Shown piece after piece: positions 26,431 through 35,865 of a stretch of DNA of 64,000 bases (position 1 is its first letter; every line of letters starts with the position of its first letter). This DNA comes from CAYQDB01 sp964416195 (lineage in GTDB: Bacteria > Zixibacteria > MSB-5A5 > GN15 > FEB-12). The stretch is from assembly GCA_964416195.1 (NCBI GenBank), contig CAYQDB010000004.1, positions 124,001 to 188,000 on the forward strand, written 5' to 3'. The translations under genes and the position numbers were made by a program. The notes below the pieces were generated by a model. The model saw only the letters and a list, made by a program, of their open reading frames with translations. It was not told where the DNA came from and did not search any database.

Positions 26431-27903
26431 TTACTGTCGGTTTTCCCTTAGCGGTATGTACACGATAACCTTGTCGTTCCCCGCGTAAGTTTGGAGGTGG
26501 TATGAAACCCTATTTTCATCAGACAGACGATCGGGGGAGGACACTATGACATAGGCATAGCGACTGTCAGTTGTTATAAGTGTCACGGCTTCATCGATGC
26601 TTGCCACCTGCCTGATATCCGAGCGCCAGTACCAGCTTGTCTTGGCGACATACTCCCACATGGGTTCGCCCTGATCCACTATCAGCCCTTCCCGGCCGGA
26701 GCGACCGTCGAGGAGCTCAAGCATCTGTCCCTTCAACGAGTAAATCTCCGGGCACCGGATATGGTGTATCTGCACGCCCACGATGGCCACACCGATAGCC
26801 ACTACAACCCAGATAGCAAAAAACCAGACCTGAAGACGCCTTATGACCCTTTCTTTGAGGACACTCATAAGTGGCAAAACGACGAACGACGCTGCAAGGG
26901 CGTAAGCGGGAGAGAAATAATGGTAATACAGCTTGGCAGCAGTCGAATAAAACAGGAAATAGAAAAGAAGAGTAACAAGGGCCGGGTACAGGACCCCTGT
27001 TCTACGTTTGATTGCGAGGTAAACGCCAAACGGCAGCAGCACAACAAAGGGCAGGTACAGCCTGACAAAGCGATAGCTGAACTCGTACCAATCGGTATGA
27101 ATCTCCGGCCCTCCTCCAACAAAACGCCCCCAAACCTGGATCAGGAAATAGTGACGTGCAAAATGGCCACCCGTGTATACAAAATCCAACAGCAGGTGCG
27201 CTGCAATCAGTCCCAGAGCGATAGTAGGGGCAAGCCAGAACCCTCTGGATTTCATCCATTCCCGATGCCAGAGCAAGACACTGACTGCAACGGCAATCCA
27301 CACCGGCGCCGACACCGCTCCTTTGGTCAAGAATGCCAGACCAAGTGCCAAGCCGACGAGCAAAAACAGACCCGGCTTGCCACCGCTGTTGTGCAATCTG
27401 GCAAGTCCCCAGAGCGTAACGAGGATGAAGAACGTCATCGGCATGTCAAGCAGGGTCGAGTTACCGATTTGAAGGAAGTTGTATGTTAGCAGTAGCGTCA
27501 AGCCTGCCAGAAAACCAAAGCTTCTCCCGCCGGTCTCCTTCCCCAATAGATAGACAAATAAAACCGAGCCTGCCGTACACATAGCTCCAAACAGTCTGGC
27601 AGTGCTGTCGGTAGCACCCAACAACATAAATATAATCGCCTGAATCCACATGACGAGCGGCGGATGTTCGGCAAAGGCAGTATGGTAATATGGAGTGTAA
27701 GTCGGATCAAACCACCTCCCCTGCTCAGCCATGTTGCGGGCGATCACCGAGTAGGTGGTCGAGTCCAGATTGATACCCCCCTGACCCCAGCCGAGTGACA
27801 GAAAGATAATAGCCGATAACAGGAGCACCAAAGCAGGTCTATCAGCGATGGCATCAATGAACCTGCGTCGCCAGGTCCAATTCGGTAATACATCAGAGGA
27901 CAT
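26431..27903 (-). CDS. Glycosyltransferase family 39 membrane protein
   Basis: A 490-residue polytopic membrane protein with about 11-13 hydrophobic segments. The first extracytoplasmic loop has the typical sequence DSTTYSVIARNMAEQG followed by FAEHPPLVMWIQAI, as in ArnT/PMT-like enzymes that use a polyprenyl-phosphate sugar. The soluble C-terminal part (YAYVIVSSPDRLSDENRVS) is on the outer side. The expected acidic catalytic residue of the DEA-type motif is present only as the Asp of DSTTY, so activity is uncertain. It has no tight operon partner. Confidence 0.85.
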   Translation of the reverse strand: MSSDVLPNWTWRRRFIDAIADRPALVLLLSAIIFLSLGWGQGGINLDSTTYSVIARNMAEQGRWFDPTYTPYYHTAFAEHPPLVMWIQAIIFMLLGATDSTARLFGAMCTAGSVLFVYLLGKETGGRSFGFLAGLTLLLTYNFLQIGNSTLLDMPMTFFILVTLWGLARLHNSGGKPGLFLLVGLALGLAFLTKGAVSAPVWIAVAVSVLLWHREWMKSRGFWLAPTIALGLIAAHLLLDFVYTGGHFARHYFLIQVWGRFVGGGPEIHTDWYEFSYRFVRLYLPFVVLLPFGVYLAIKRRTGVLYPALVTLLFYFLFYSTAAKLYYHYFSPAYALAASFVVLPLMSVLKERVIRRLQVWFFAIWVVVAIGVAIVGVQIHHIRCPEIYSLKGQMLELLDGRSGREGLIVDQGEPMWEYVAKTSWYWRSDIRQVASIDEAVTLITTDSRYAYVIVSSPDRLSDENRVSYHLQTYAGNDKVIVYIPLRENRQ

Positions 27904-28041
27904 GCCGGGAAGGTATTACCGTTAGCCCCCATAGGCAATCATTGAAATATACGGCGCAGCCACTGATGTAACAGTGTATGGAGTTCTTATTGGAGAGGAT
28001 GCCGGCATTGCGCTGCTGATTTCAGCGCCCTGGGGAGGAGC

Positions 28042-29067
28042 CTACACAGTTCGAGTCAGATCCCGGCTCAGGCGTTCCAAGTCCTCAGTGGATCCGAGCA
28101 GAACCAATATGTCGTGCTCATTCAGAACGGTCTGGGGGCCGGGTGCAATAGTCATCTTTCCGCCGCTTTTCTTAATGCCGATAATTGTTACGCCGTACTC
28201 CTGCTTAAGCTCTGAATCAACTAACGTCTTGCCTTGGAAACGGCAGTGACTCGGTATCACTACCTCTTCAATGGACAGCCCCCCTTCTCCCAGAGCAGTG
28301 GTGTGCATAAAATCGACAACATTCGGTCGCAGGGAGGCCATGGCCATCCGCTGACCGCCAAGCACATGGGGCGAAACCACATGGTTCGCTCCGGCACGAA
28401 AGAGCTTATTCTCACCCTCTTCGACGTCGGCTCGAGCGATAATGTTGAGGTCTCTGTTTATGTTACGGGCCGTCAGAGTAAGATAGACATTCTGAGCCTC
28501 GTCAGGTAGAGTAGAAATGAGTGTCTTGGCAGACCCTATTCCAGCCCGACGCAGGACCTCATCATCAGTAGCTTCTCCCTGGATGAATAGAACACCCTCG
28601 TCAGCCAAGCAGCTTACCGCCTTATCACTCTTTTCGATGACCACAAAGGGAACTTTTCGTCTTTTAAACTCCTGGGCTACCTGGCGGCCTACGCGGCCGT
28701 ACCCGGCAATTATATAATGCCCAGACATCTTGCGTATCTTGCTTTCCATTTTTCTCCTTCCGAATATCCCTCGCAACTCCCCCTCGATCACGAACTCACC
28801 AATCACGGAGGCAGTAAAACCTGCCAGAGCAACCCCGAAAAGGATCAGCAAAATAACGAATACCTGGCCATATGGATGGAGCGGGGCAACTTCCCGGAAT
28901 CCCACTGTGGAGAGGGTAATGATGGTCATATAAAGAGCGTCGAGAGGATCCATTCGCTCCAGCGCCACAAAACCGACCGTACCCAAAGAAACAACCATTG
29001 CCAGAGCGATCACGGCCATGCGTAGTTTTTGAACAGGAGTCAAACGTTCTGTTACCGGGTTACTCAT
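28042..29067 (-). CDS. K+ channel with TrkA-N/TrkA-C (RCK) domains and unusual selectivity filter
   Basis: A 341-residue two-TM potassium channel subunit. TM1 (about 15-35), pore helix and filter, TM2 (about 65-90), then a cytoplasmic RCK module: NAD-binding TrkA-N (HYIIAGYGRVGRQVA, about 115-235) and TrkA-C (260-341). The filter reads TVGFREV where most relatives have TVGYGD/TVGFGE: the third filter glycine is Arg (codon CGG). The start at ATG 29067 is preferred for its AAGGA site 6-7 bp upstream; the frame is open to 29112. The gene is monocistronic. Confidence 0.87.
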   Translation of the reverse strand: MSNPVTERLTPVQKLRMAVIALAMVVSLGTVGFVALERMDPLDALYMTIITLSTVGFREVAPLHPYGQVFVILLILFGVALAGFTASVIGEFVIEGELRGIFGRRKMESKIRKMSGHYIIAGYGRVGRQVAQEFKRRKVPFVVIEKSDKAVSCLADEGVLFIQGEATDDEVLRRAGIGSAKTLISTLPDEAQNVYLTLTARNINRDLNIIARADVEEGENKLFRAGANHVVSPHVLGGQRMAMASLRPNVVDFMHTTALGEGGLSIEEVVIPSHCRFQGKTLVDSELKQEYGVTIIGIKKSGGKMTIAPGPQTVLNEHDILVLLGSTEDLERLSRDLTRTV

Positions 29068-29309
29068 ATCCTTGCATACAATAGTATGACGGTATTGGCA
29101 GAAACTCCACAAAAAACAGGACCGTCATATGATGCTATCTACTTGACGGAAACAGCTGTCGAAACTGACATGAGCGCTGGTTGCGGACATTAACTTCTTA
29201 TCGCTCAAAAAGATGGGCTTGCAACGGCTGTCCGGGCTATTCCCCTGACCGACGATAGAACCGTATTTACCTTGACCGAGCCCTGCCTTTTTCTTACCGA
29301 TACAGGCGA

Positions 29310-29717
29310 ATGTCTGAAGTCCACGAGAAAAATGGCCGAGTGAGACGGTTTCTAGTGTACCACCTACCGACCATCGCCTATGCTGCAGCCATAATCCTTG
29401 TATCCTCCATTCCCAATATGGCTGCGCCCAAATTCAAGTTTCTGCTTTTTGACAAGTTGGCACACTTGGTGGAATACGCAGTTTTTGCCTTCTTAGCCTT
29501 TCGATCCATTTCTAACGCCGGTCGCCAGGCCATCAGAAGCCGGGCCTTTATGCTTTCCATCCTGTTCTTGTCTCTTTTTGCCGTTTTGGACGAATTTTAT
29601 CAGCATTTCGTTCCCGGAAGACACTCTGATGTCTACGATCTGGTTGGAGATATGGTAGGTGCACTAATCGTCCTGGCGTATCTCCGGCTCCGACGGACGG
29701 GACAAGCTGAGTCGTAG
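29310..29717 (+). CDS. VanZ-like family membrane protein
   Basis: A 135-residue protein with four membrane segments. VanZ landmarks: ILVSSIPN, FDKLAHLVEYAVFAFLA and the acidic DEFYQHFVPGRHSDVYDLVGDMVGA. Members of this family are found in most bacteria with no proven function outside teicoplanin resistance. Nothing in the context helps. The ATG at 29310 is preceded by only a short AGG site. Confidence 0.9.
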   Translation: MSEVHEKNGRVRRFLVYHLPTIAYAAAIILVSSIPNMAAPKFKFLLFDKLAHLVEYAVFAFLAFRSISNAGRQAIRSRAFMLSILFLSLFAVLDEFYQHFVPGRHSDVYDLVGDMVGALIVLAYLRLRRTGQAES

Positions 29718-29774
29718 GCTTGATGTAACGCTGTATAAGACTAGCACAATCTTTATGTCGTTCAATGAATTGTC

Positions 29775-29802
29775 TTGACATTGAGGGGTCTTGTTATATA
29801 TT
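29775..29802 (+). promoter_or_regulatory. Sigma-70-type promoter of the secreted-protein locus
   Basis: TTGACA (29775-29780), 16-bp spacer, TATATT (29797-29802). It is followed by a 180-nt leader before the truncated secreted gene at 29985 and may serve the large gene at 30227 as well. Confidence 0.6.
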
Positions 29803-29841
29803 AGACTTGGTTTTCGAAAAAGGCCTTCCATTAATACCATT

Positions 29842-29867
29842 GAGGAGAGGCTTTTTTCCTCTTTTTT
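29842..29867 (+). terminator. Terminator-like hairpin in the leader of the secreted-protein locus
   Basis: A stem GAGGA (29842-29846) / TCCTC (29857-29861) is followed by six T residues (29862-29867). It lies 40 bp after the promoter and 117 bp before the first start codon, so it could attenuate transcription. The stem is short, so confidence is limited. Confidence 0.4.
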
Positions 29868-29984
29868 GGTCTAACATATTGGCTGTTGATTAAACATATA
29901 AGCTTACTGCCTCGTCTGGTCTAACAATACTGGTGTGGAAAAGCACAGCAACGAAATAAAGCTGTTGTAACTAAGGAGGTTGCA

Positions 29985-30176
29985 TTGCCTGAAAACAAGG
30001 CTATCAGATCTGTGTTGTTACTCACTCTTCTGGTTGCCTTTGCCGCTATGTCAGCTCAGGCGCAGCAACCGGATCCGGGCACAGCGGACACGGTTGAGCT
30101 GGCGCTGACGGTAGGTCCGGACGCCAATGCCAGCCAGATGCAGGTGCAAGTTTATCATATAAAAAGAATATGCTAA
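29985..30176 (+). pseudogene. Truncated secreted-protein gene (N-terminal remnant)
   Basis: A 63-residue frame starting at TTG with a perfect AAGGAGG site 8 bp upstream. It encodes a complete signal peptide (VLLLTLLVAFAAMSAQAQ) and the start of an extracellular domain (DTVELALTVGPDANASQMQVQVYH), then ends abruptly in KRIC. The opening resembles the N-terminal region of large secreted proteins in this group. It sits 50 bp before the intact 1456-residue gene. The likeliest reading is a deletion that removed most of a gene and left its expression signals, with a short exported peptide still possible. Confidence 0.6.
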
Positions 30177-30226
30177 ACGCTCAACCACTTATGTCAACTG
30201 TTAACCAAGTCAAGAAGGAGTAGAAA

Positions 30227-33200
30227 ATGAAACGCATCTCATTTTTACTTGTATTCACGGCGCTGATGGTTTTTTCATTTGGCCTAGTCCATGGCCAGTC
30301 CGAGGTCGTGCTGGATGCGGTTGAGGGTCTCTTTGGAAGCGCCACGAGCGATACGGTCGAAATAGACACCCCACTCAAGTTCACGTTTCGCTTGACCCAG
30401 AATACTGGGGATACTCTTTTTGCCTTCACCCATGGCTTCCAAGTCTACACGAAACTGAGTGACGCTAATCCCGCTACCTCTGGTTACTTTGATGCACCGG
30501 TTCTTGACACTCTTCCAATAGGGCCAAGCGGCTGGTTCTACCACAGCGTCTATAATCCGAATGGTCATTTTGATGACGTAGTTTTTCAACAGTTCAGCCT
30601 CGACGGTCTGGGCCGAGACACCACTACTGTAGGTGCTCTTTGGACGACGGGGAACGCACCCGGTTTTGTGACCGGCTACAGTGAGCAGGTCTGGTACATC
30701 GCAACACAAGGCCACACCAATGGGGATACTCTGTGTATTGACTCCTCATTCTTTCCTCCGGGTGGTCCCTGGCTGTGGTCACTCTCGGGGGGTACCCCGC
30801 CTACTCTATCCCCAGACTGGGGTGGCCCCTATTGCTTCCACATTTATGACTCAACCGTGGTGCAGGCCAACCTGGTTGTGTCTCCACCTGTGTTGAATTT
30901 CGACGCTGTTGAGGGTGGTTCCAATCCTGCCAACAAGACCTTCAACATCAGCTCTGACGGCAACCCGCTGGACTTCGCACTGTCCAACGATTCTGCCTGG
31001 CTTTCGACTGTTCCCAGTGCGGGTACGACCGATGCTGTTATCCAGGTTTCGGTGAACATTTCCGGTCTGACTGCAGGCACTTATCTCGACACGATAACTG
31101 TTACTTCTCCGACCGCCTTGAACTCACCGCAGTATGTGCAGGTGAATCTTGACATAGCTACAGCGCCTAAGTATCTCGAAGTAACGCCCGACACCCTCCA
31201 TTTCACGGCGGTTGAAGGTGGCGCCAACCCAGACACGCAGAGCTTCAATGTCAGTGAAACCGGCGGCGCTGCAATCACCTTTACGGTTGCCGAGATATCC
31301 GGCTGGTTTGATCTGAACACAACCGGCGGTACCACGCCTGAAGATGTTGTTGTCAGCGTTGATATTAACTCGCTGACGGTCGGTAACTACTTCGACTCGG
31401 TGACCGTCGCCTCAGGTGAAGCGGATAACTCACCAGTTTACAAATTCATCTCCCTTGCTGTCACATCGCCTCAGAACAATCCCCCGGTGCTGGATTCAAT
31501 CGGCCCAAAGATAGTTAATGAAGGTGAGGACCTTACATTTACCATCAGTGCTTCTGACCCAGACGAGACTACACCAGCTCTCTCTGCTGTAAATTTGCCG
31601 GATGGAGCTACATTTGCAGACAGCCTTAACGGTGTTGGTTTGTTTGTCTGGTGGCCAAACTTTGACCAGGCAGGAATCTATTATGTGACCTTCATTGCCT
31701 CTGATGGTCAGCTTGCCGACTCCGAAGTGGTTAAAATAACCGTCAATAACATGAACCGTCCGCCTGAAATCGATCCGATTGCGGACACCACTATTGACGA
31801 ATGTAACACGCTGGAGCTGACAATCTCGGCGACTGATCCTGATGGCGACTCCATCACCTTGGAAATAGATACACTATACGGAAACATGATCTTCACCGAT
31901 AACGGTGATGACACTGCCGACTTCTACTTCGCTCCCAGCTTTGAGCAAGCCGGAATGTATACACTGACTGTGTATGCGAGCGACAGCGTGGATACTGACT
32001 CAGTGACTTTTACAATTACTGTTGAAGAGTGTGAACCGCCGCCGCCATGTGTCAACATGATCCTTTCCGACACGGTGTTCAATTTTGTCGATACGCTGGA
32101 GGTCGGCGGGAATCCCCCGGTAGGAGTTGAGCTTGAACTCGGTATCACCAGCTCCGACAGTGAATTCTGTTTTGTGATTTACCCTTGCTATGATACTGCT
32201 TCGAGTTGGCTGACTCTGTCAGACACCGCTGGTTGCACTCCGGCTACTATCACCATGACTGCTGACGGTAGTGGCATGTACCCTGGCTTCTACCAGAATA
32301 TGTATGCTGTCCTAGGCGACTCTACCGTCTGCGATCCCAACCCTCAGTATATTATAGTCATCCTTGAGGTGGTGGATACCACTACGCCTCCACCTCCTGC
32401 TGGAGACACCCTGACAGTGGCGACCGTACCCGCCGTACCCGGCGCACAGGTGGTTGTGCCGGTCAACTTCATCAATCATTGTGACTTGATCAGTATCCTT
32501 TCCTGGCTGGAATGGAACTCGGATTATCTGGTTCTGGATTCGGTATCCTGGGTTGACACCCGCCTGCATGAATTCGTGATCAAAATTGACTCTATCTTCA
32601 ATGACAGCAATGCCGTCTTTCTTTGGAGTATTGATGATACTGCTATCGTTCCTCCCGGATATGGGAATTTTGTGAATCTACACTTCTCTGTTGCAGTGGA
32701 GGCTTCGGCAGGGTTCTATGAGATCGGTCTCAAGTCGATACCTCTGCCCGAGCATCCGGCTTTCACGGTTATATGTGATGAAGGCATAGAGATCATTGAG
32801 CCTGAGTTTGTGCCCGGCGGCATCGTCGTTGACACCTCCGGCAACTTCGCCTGTGGGTATGTAGTCGATCCCGATGGTATTCCAGTTCCCGGCGCCACGG
32901 TCGAGCTCTGGGCCGACTTCCCGTACGGCGCTCCTGAGAACACGAATACTGCCAATGGTTCCGGCGCATTCGCCTTCTACGATTTTACAACTGTGCCGTT
33001 TGACCTGTATGCCTACCATGAAGGATATTATCCGGGCCTGGTCGAGAAGGTCAACTTCAGTGAGATTGGCATCATGATTGTCCTGACGCCGGTTGAGGAG
33101 GTTGAGCCGACTTATGAGTGGGTCAATTTCTTCTGCGACAACAACACCTATATGGGCGAGCCGCTTCCTGTGGGTTCAGTGGTAGACGCTTACGATCCCG

Positions 33201-34597
33201 ACGGCGTCCATTGCGGCACTTTCTTCGTCACGGAAGAGGGCAAATACGGCTTCATGCCCGTCTATCGCGATGACCCATTTGAGGGGGGTGACCAGGGCGC
33301 TGATCCAGGTGACGCTATCCGGTTCTTTGTCAACGGCGTCGAGGCTGTTGCAAATGGCGACGTTACCTGGACTAAGCACGGTGACGCCTTCGAGGTCTGT
33401 CTCGAAGCGGGTATCATTGTCACGAAGACCTGCGATCTGGTTGAGGGGTGGAACCTGGTAAGCTGGAATGTCGACCAGGAATCCGACTACATCCTTGATG
33501 CCCTCAAGTCAATTGAAGGTTGTATTGAAGTTGTCATGGGCTTTGAGCAGGGTGGTCTGACCTACGACCCGAATCTACCGGATTTCTCGACCCTGTGGTA
33601 TGTCGATCATCTCAGCGGCTACTGGATCAAAACTAACTGCTACGTCACCCTTGAAATTACCGGCACGCCGATACCGGCAACAACTCCAATTTCAGTAACC
33701 ACCGGTTGGAACCTTGTTTCCTACCTGCCTGACTTCACACTGGCTACGGAAGATGCTCTGGTATCGATACATGATCATCTTATCGTTGCTCTGGGCTATG
33801 ATGGAGAAGGTTTGACCTACCAGCCCGGACAGGGAGCGTATAACACCCTGACTGAAATGGGCCCATGCTTCGGCTACTGGGTCAAAGTAACCCAGGACGG
33901 CGACCTCATCTATCCGGCTACCGGCCCGGTGATAGCCGCTCTGCACAAGAGCGCCAACCCGGTTATGAGCGCTTCAGTGCCTGACGTTGTGGCGACCAAT
34001 CGCTGGATCAACCTGTACGCCCACGACCTCACGGTCGACGGCGCGACAGTCCCATCCGGGGCGGCCATTGCGGCCTACACCCTCGAGGGGACCAAGATCG
34101 GCGGCTTCACTATGAACCAAAACGGTCTTTTCGGCTTCATGCCGGTCTATGCTGACGATGAAGCCACTGCTGAAGTCGAAGGTGTGAAGGCCGGTGAACA
34201 GTTCTACCTTACTGTCAATAGCGTCGAGACCAACGAGAGGTTCACCTGGACAAAAGCTGGTGATAAGATGGAGATCGGCGGCCTGACAGCCAAGGCAGGT
34301 TCCCAGGAGATTCTACCCGAAGGCTATTCGCTCCACCAGAACTACCCGAACCCGTTCAACCCGACGACCAACATCAGCTTCAACATGCCTGTCTCCGGCA
34401 AGGCCAGGATTGAGATATTCAATATCCTCGGCAAGCTGGTGGCAATACCGTTTGACGGTATCGCCCAGGCCGGAGCCAACGAAGTTGTCTGGGACGGTAA
34501 GAACTTCGCTGGCGAAAGTGTCGCTTCGGGAATATATTTCTATCGACTGACCGCCGATAGCTATGTAGAAACAAAGAAAATGACGTTACTGAAGTAG
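30227..34597 (+). CDS. Large multidomain secreted protein with sorting tail
   Basis: A 1456-residue cell-surface or secreted protein. In order: signal peptide (1-23); an unrecognised domain (25-210); two BACON-like domains (about 216-312 and 316-410, each opening with VxPxxLxFxAVEGGxxP); two cadherin/Ig-like domains (414-605, DPDETTP and SATDPDGD); a third BACON-like domain; a cohesin-like beta-sandwich (about 725-855); a carboxypeptidase-regulatory domain (873-955, DPDGIPVPGATV); two copies of a GFMPV module (964-1062, 1259-1355) separated by two repeats containing GWNLVSW and GWNLVSY; and a C-terminal FlgD-like sorting domain from 1363 (NYPNPFNPTT, ending TLLK). Export is probably by a type IX-like or related route. 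The AAGGAG site fixes the start. Binding target unknown. Confidence 0.88.
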   Translation: MKRISFLLVFTALMVFSFGLVHGQSEVVLDAVEGLFGSATSDTVEIDTPLKFTFRLTQNTGDTLFAFTHGFQVYTKLSDANPATSGYFDAPVLDTLPIGPSGWFYHSVYNPNGHFDDVVFQQFSLDGLGRDTTTVGALWTTGNAPGFVTGYSEQVWYIATQGHTNGDTLCIDSSFFPPGGPWLWSLSGGTPPTLSPDWGGPYCFHIYDSTVVQANLVVSPPVLNFDAVEGGSNPANKTFNISSDGNPLDFALSNDSAWLSTVPSAGTTDAVIQVSVNISGLTAGTYLDTITVTSPTALNSPQYVQVNLDIATAPKYLEVTPDTLHFTAVEGGANPDTQSFNVSETGGAAITFTVAEISGWFDLNTTGGTTPEDVVVSVDINSLTVGNYFDSVTVASGEADNSPVYKFISLAVTSPQNNPPVLDSIGPKIVNEGEDLTFTISASDPDETTPALSAVNLPDGATFADSLNGVGLFVWWPNFDQAGIYYVTFIASDGQLADSEVVKITVNNMNRPPEIDPIADTTIDECNTLELTISATDPDGDSITLEIDTLYGNMIFTDNGDDTADFYFAPSFEQAGMYTLTVYASDSVDTDSVTFTITVEECEPPPPCVNMILSDTVFNFVDTLEVGGNPPVGVELELGITSSDSEFCFVIYPCYDTASSWLTLSDTAGCTPATITMTADGSGMYPGFYQNMYAVLGDSTVCDPNPQYIIVILEVVDTTTPPPPAGDTLTVATVPAVPGAQVVVPVNFINHCDLISILSWLEWNSDYLVLDSVSWVDTRLHEFVIKIDSIFNDSNAVFLWSIDDTAIVPPGYGNFVNLHFSVAVEASAGFYEIGLKSIPLPEHPAFTVICDEGIEIIEPEFVPGGIVVDTSGNFACGYVVDPDGIPVPGATVELWADFPYGAPENTNTANGSGAFAFYDFTTVPFDLYAYHEGYYPGLVEKVNFSEIGIMIVLTPVEEVEPTYEWVNFFCDNNTYMGEPLPVGSVVDAYDPDGVHCGTFFVTEEGKYGFMPVYRDDPFEGGDQGADPGDAIRFFVNGVEAVANGDVTWTKHGDAFEVCLEAGIIVTKTCDLVEGWNLVSWNVDQESDYILDALKSIEGCIEVVMGFEQGGLTYDPNLPDFSTLWYVDHLSGYWIKTNCYVTLEITGTPIPATTPISVTTGWNLVSYLPDFTLATEDALVSIHDHLIVALGYDGEGLTYQPGQGAYNTLTEMGPCFGYWVKVTQDGDLIYPATGPVIAALHKSANPVMSASVPDVVATNRWINLYAHDLTVDGATVPSGAAIAAYTLEGTKIGGFTMNQNGLFGFMPVYADDEATAEVEGVKAGEQFYLTVNSVETNERFTWTKAGDKMEIGGLTAKAGSQEILPEGYSLHQNYPNPFNPTTNISFNMPVSGKARIEIFNILGKLVAIPFDGIAQAGANEVVWDGKNFAGESVASGIYFYRLTADSYVETKKMTLLK

Positions 34598-34680
34598 GGT
34601 GTTTAGGCCCTGTTGATTGCAAATAATGCTTAACCTCCGGTCGGCCGACAAGGCCGGCCGGAAAAACGGGCGGTGAAGAC

Positions 34681-35706
34681 GTGAGAAAACGAGTTATAAC
34701 GCTGGCTCTGGTTGGAGGAGTTGCTCTGTTGCTTGCTGTTGGGAGCCCAACAAATGTTGTTGCCCAAATGGCATGGCACGATTTCTATGGCGTCGTCACT
34801 TTCAATGGGCAGCCGGCACCGATTGGCTCGGTCATTGACGCCTATGATCCCGATGGTGTCTGCTGTGGGAACTGGATTGTTGGAGTGACCGACACGACTG
34901 ATCCCGCAGGCATTTACGGTTTCATGCCGGTGAACGGTGACGACCAATACGAGCCGGGTGATCAGGGTGCCGAAGTCGGCGACGCGATCTCATTTAAGGT
35001 GAACGGAAGGGATGCGGTTGCCATAGGTAACGTTATCTGGCAAGGACAAGGGCATCAAGATTCTGTTGACCTCTCGGCTACAGGTACTGTTGCAATTGCA
35101 GCTGTCGATCTCCCCTGGGACACCACTGGCGCTCCCGAAGACACAGTGTGCTTCTCTGTTGGCGTGCGTAACGATGGTGATGGCCTTGACTTCTATGGTG
35201 TCACCACCACTTCCGCCAAGGGGTGGCAGATTATCAATAACAACGCGGTTACCTACGCCGATGCTGGTGAGGTTGTCTACGTTTATTTCGATGTAATTAT
35301 TCCTACCTGGCCGGGTGACACCCCCGATACTATCACCTTCTCAGTGTTCTCTCACCTTGATGCGAGCGAACATGTAGATGGCAAAGTAGAACTCGTCGCG
35401 ATTCTCTCTGACGTCGGAGATGAGCCGTTTGCCGAGCTCCCCGGCGGCTTCCTGCTAAATCAGAACTACCCCAATCCGTTCAATCCCACGACCACGATCT
35501 CGTTTACCCTGCCGGCCCCATCGAGCGTCAGACTGCAGGTTATTGATGTCCTCGGCCGACTGGTTGATACCCGTGATTTGGGTGTCCTGCCCACAGGAGA
35601 TCATAGCATTGAGTATGACGCCTATGGGTTATCGAGCGGAGTCTATTTCTACCGCCTGGCAACGGAGACCGGCAGCCAGTCCAGGAAGATGATCTTGCTC
35701 AAGTAG
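34681..35706 (+). CDS. Secreted protein with GFMPV module and sorting tail
   Basis: A 341-residue relative of the neighbouring giant. Signal peptide (residues 1-29, ending VVAQ), one GFMPV module (about 31-135: GSVIDAYDPDGVCCG, YGFMPV, GDAISFKVNG), an Ig-like domain with CFSVGVRNDG, and a C-terminal FlgD-like sorting domain (NYPNPFNPTT, SSGVYFYRL, final LLK). It starts at GTG 34681, 83 bp after the larger gene, so the two are probably one transcript ending at the terminator at 35732. The function is likely extracellular; the ligand is unknown. Confidence 0.87.
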   Translation: MRKRVITLALVGGVALLLAVGSPTNVVAQMAWHDFYGVVTFNGQPAPIGSVIDAYDPDGVCCGNWIVGVTDTTDPAGIYGFMPVNGDDQYEPGDQGAEVGDAISFKVNGRDAVAIGNVIWQGQGHQDSVDLSATGTVAIAAVDLPWDTTGAPEDTVCFSVGVRNDGDGLDFYGVTTTSAKGWQIINNNAVTYADAGEVVYVYFDVIIPTWPGDTPDTITFSVFSHLDASEHVDGKVELVAILSDVGDEPFAELPGGFLLNQNYPNPFNPTTTISFTLPAPSSVRLQVIDVLGRLVDTRDLGVLPTGDHSIEYDAYGLSSGVYFYRLATETGSQSRKMILLK

Positions 35707-35731
35707 CACGCAAAAACTTTACTGTGTAGAG

Positions 35732-35757
35732 AACCCCGAACTATTTCGGGGTTTTTT
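35732..35757 (+). terminator. Rho-independent terminator after the secreted-protein genes
   Basis: A 9-bp stem AACCCCGAA / TTCGGGGTT with a short loop, continuing into a T run. It stands 26 bp after the stop at 35706. Confidence 0.9.
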
Positions 35758-35865
35758 ATTGTTTTTCATGTCAGCGAGTTGCATCTTAACGCTAAGGTTA
35801 TTTCGCGGGGGGGTGAGAATTAATACCTCAACCCGGGTTTTTCCGGGTTCTTGAAGGATTACAGT

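Noticed and set aside
26761..27489. A 242-residue plus-strand open frame
   Set aside because: It is antisense to the GT39 gene; its composition (many Gln, Lys, Asn without hydrophobic core) is that of a shadow frame.
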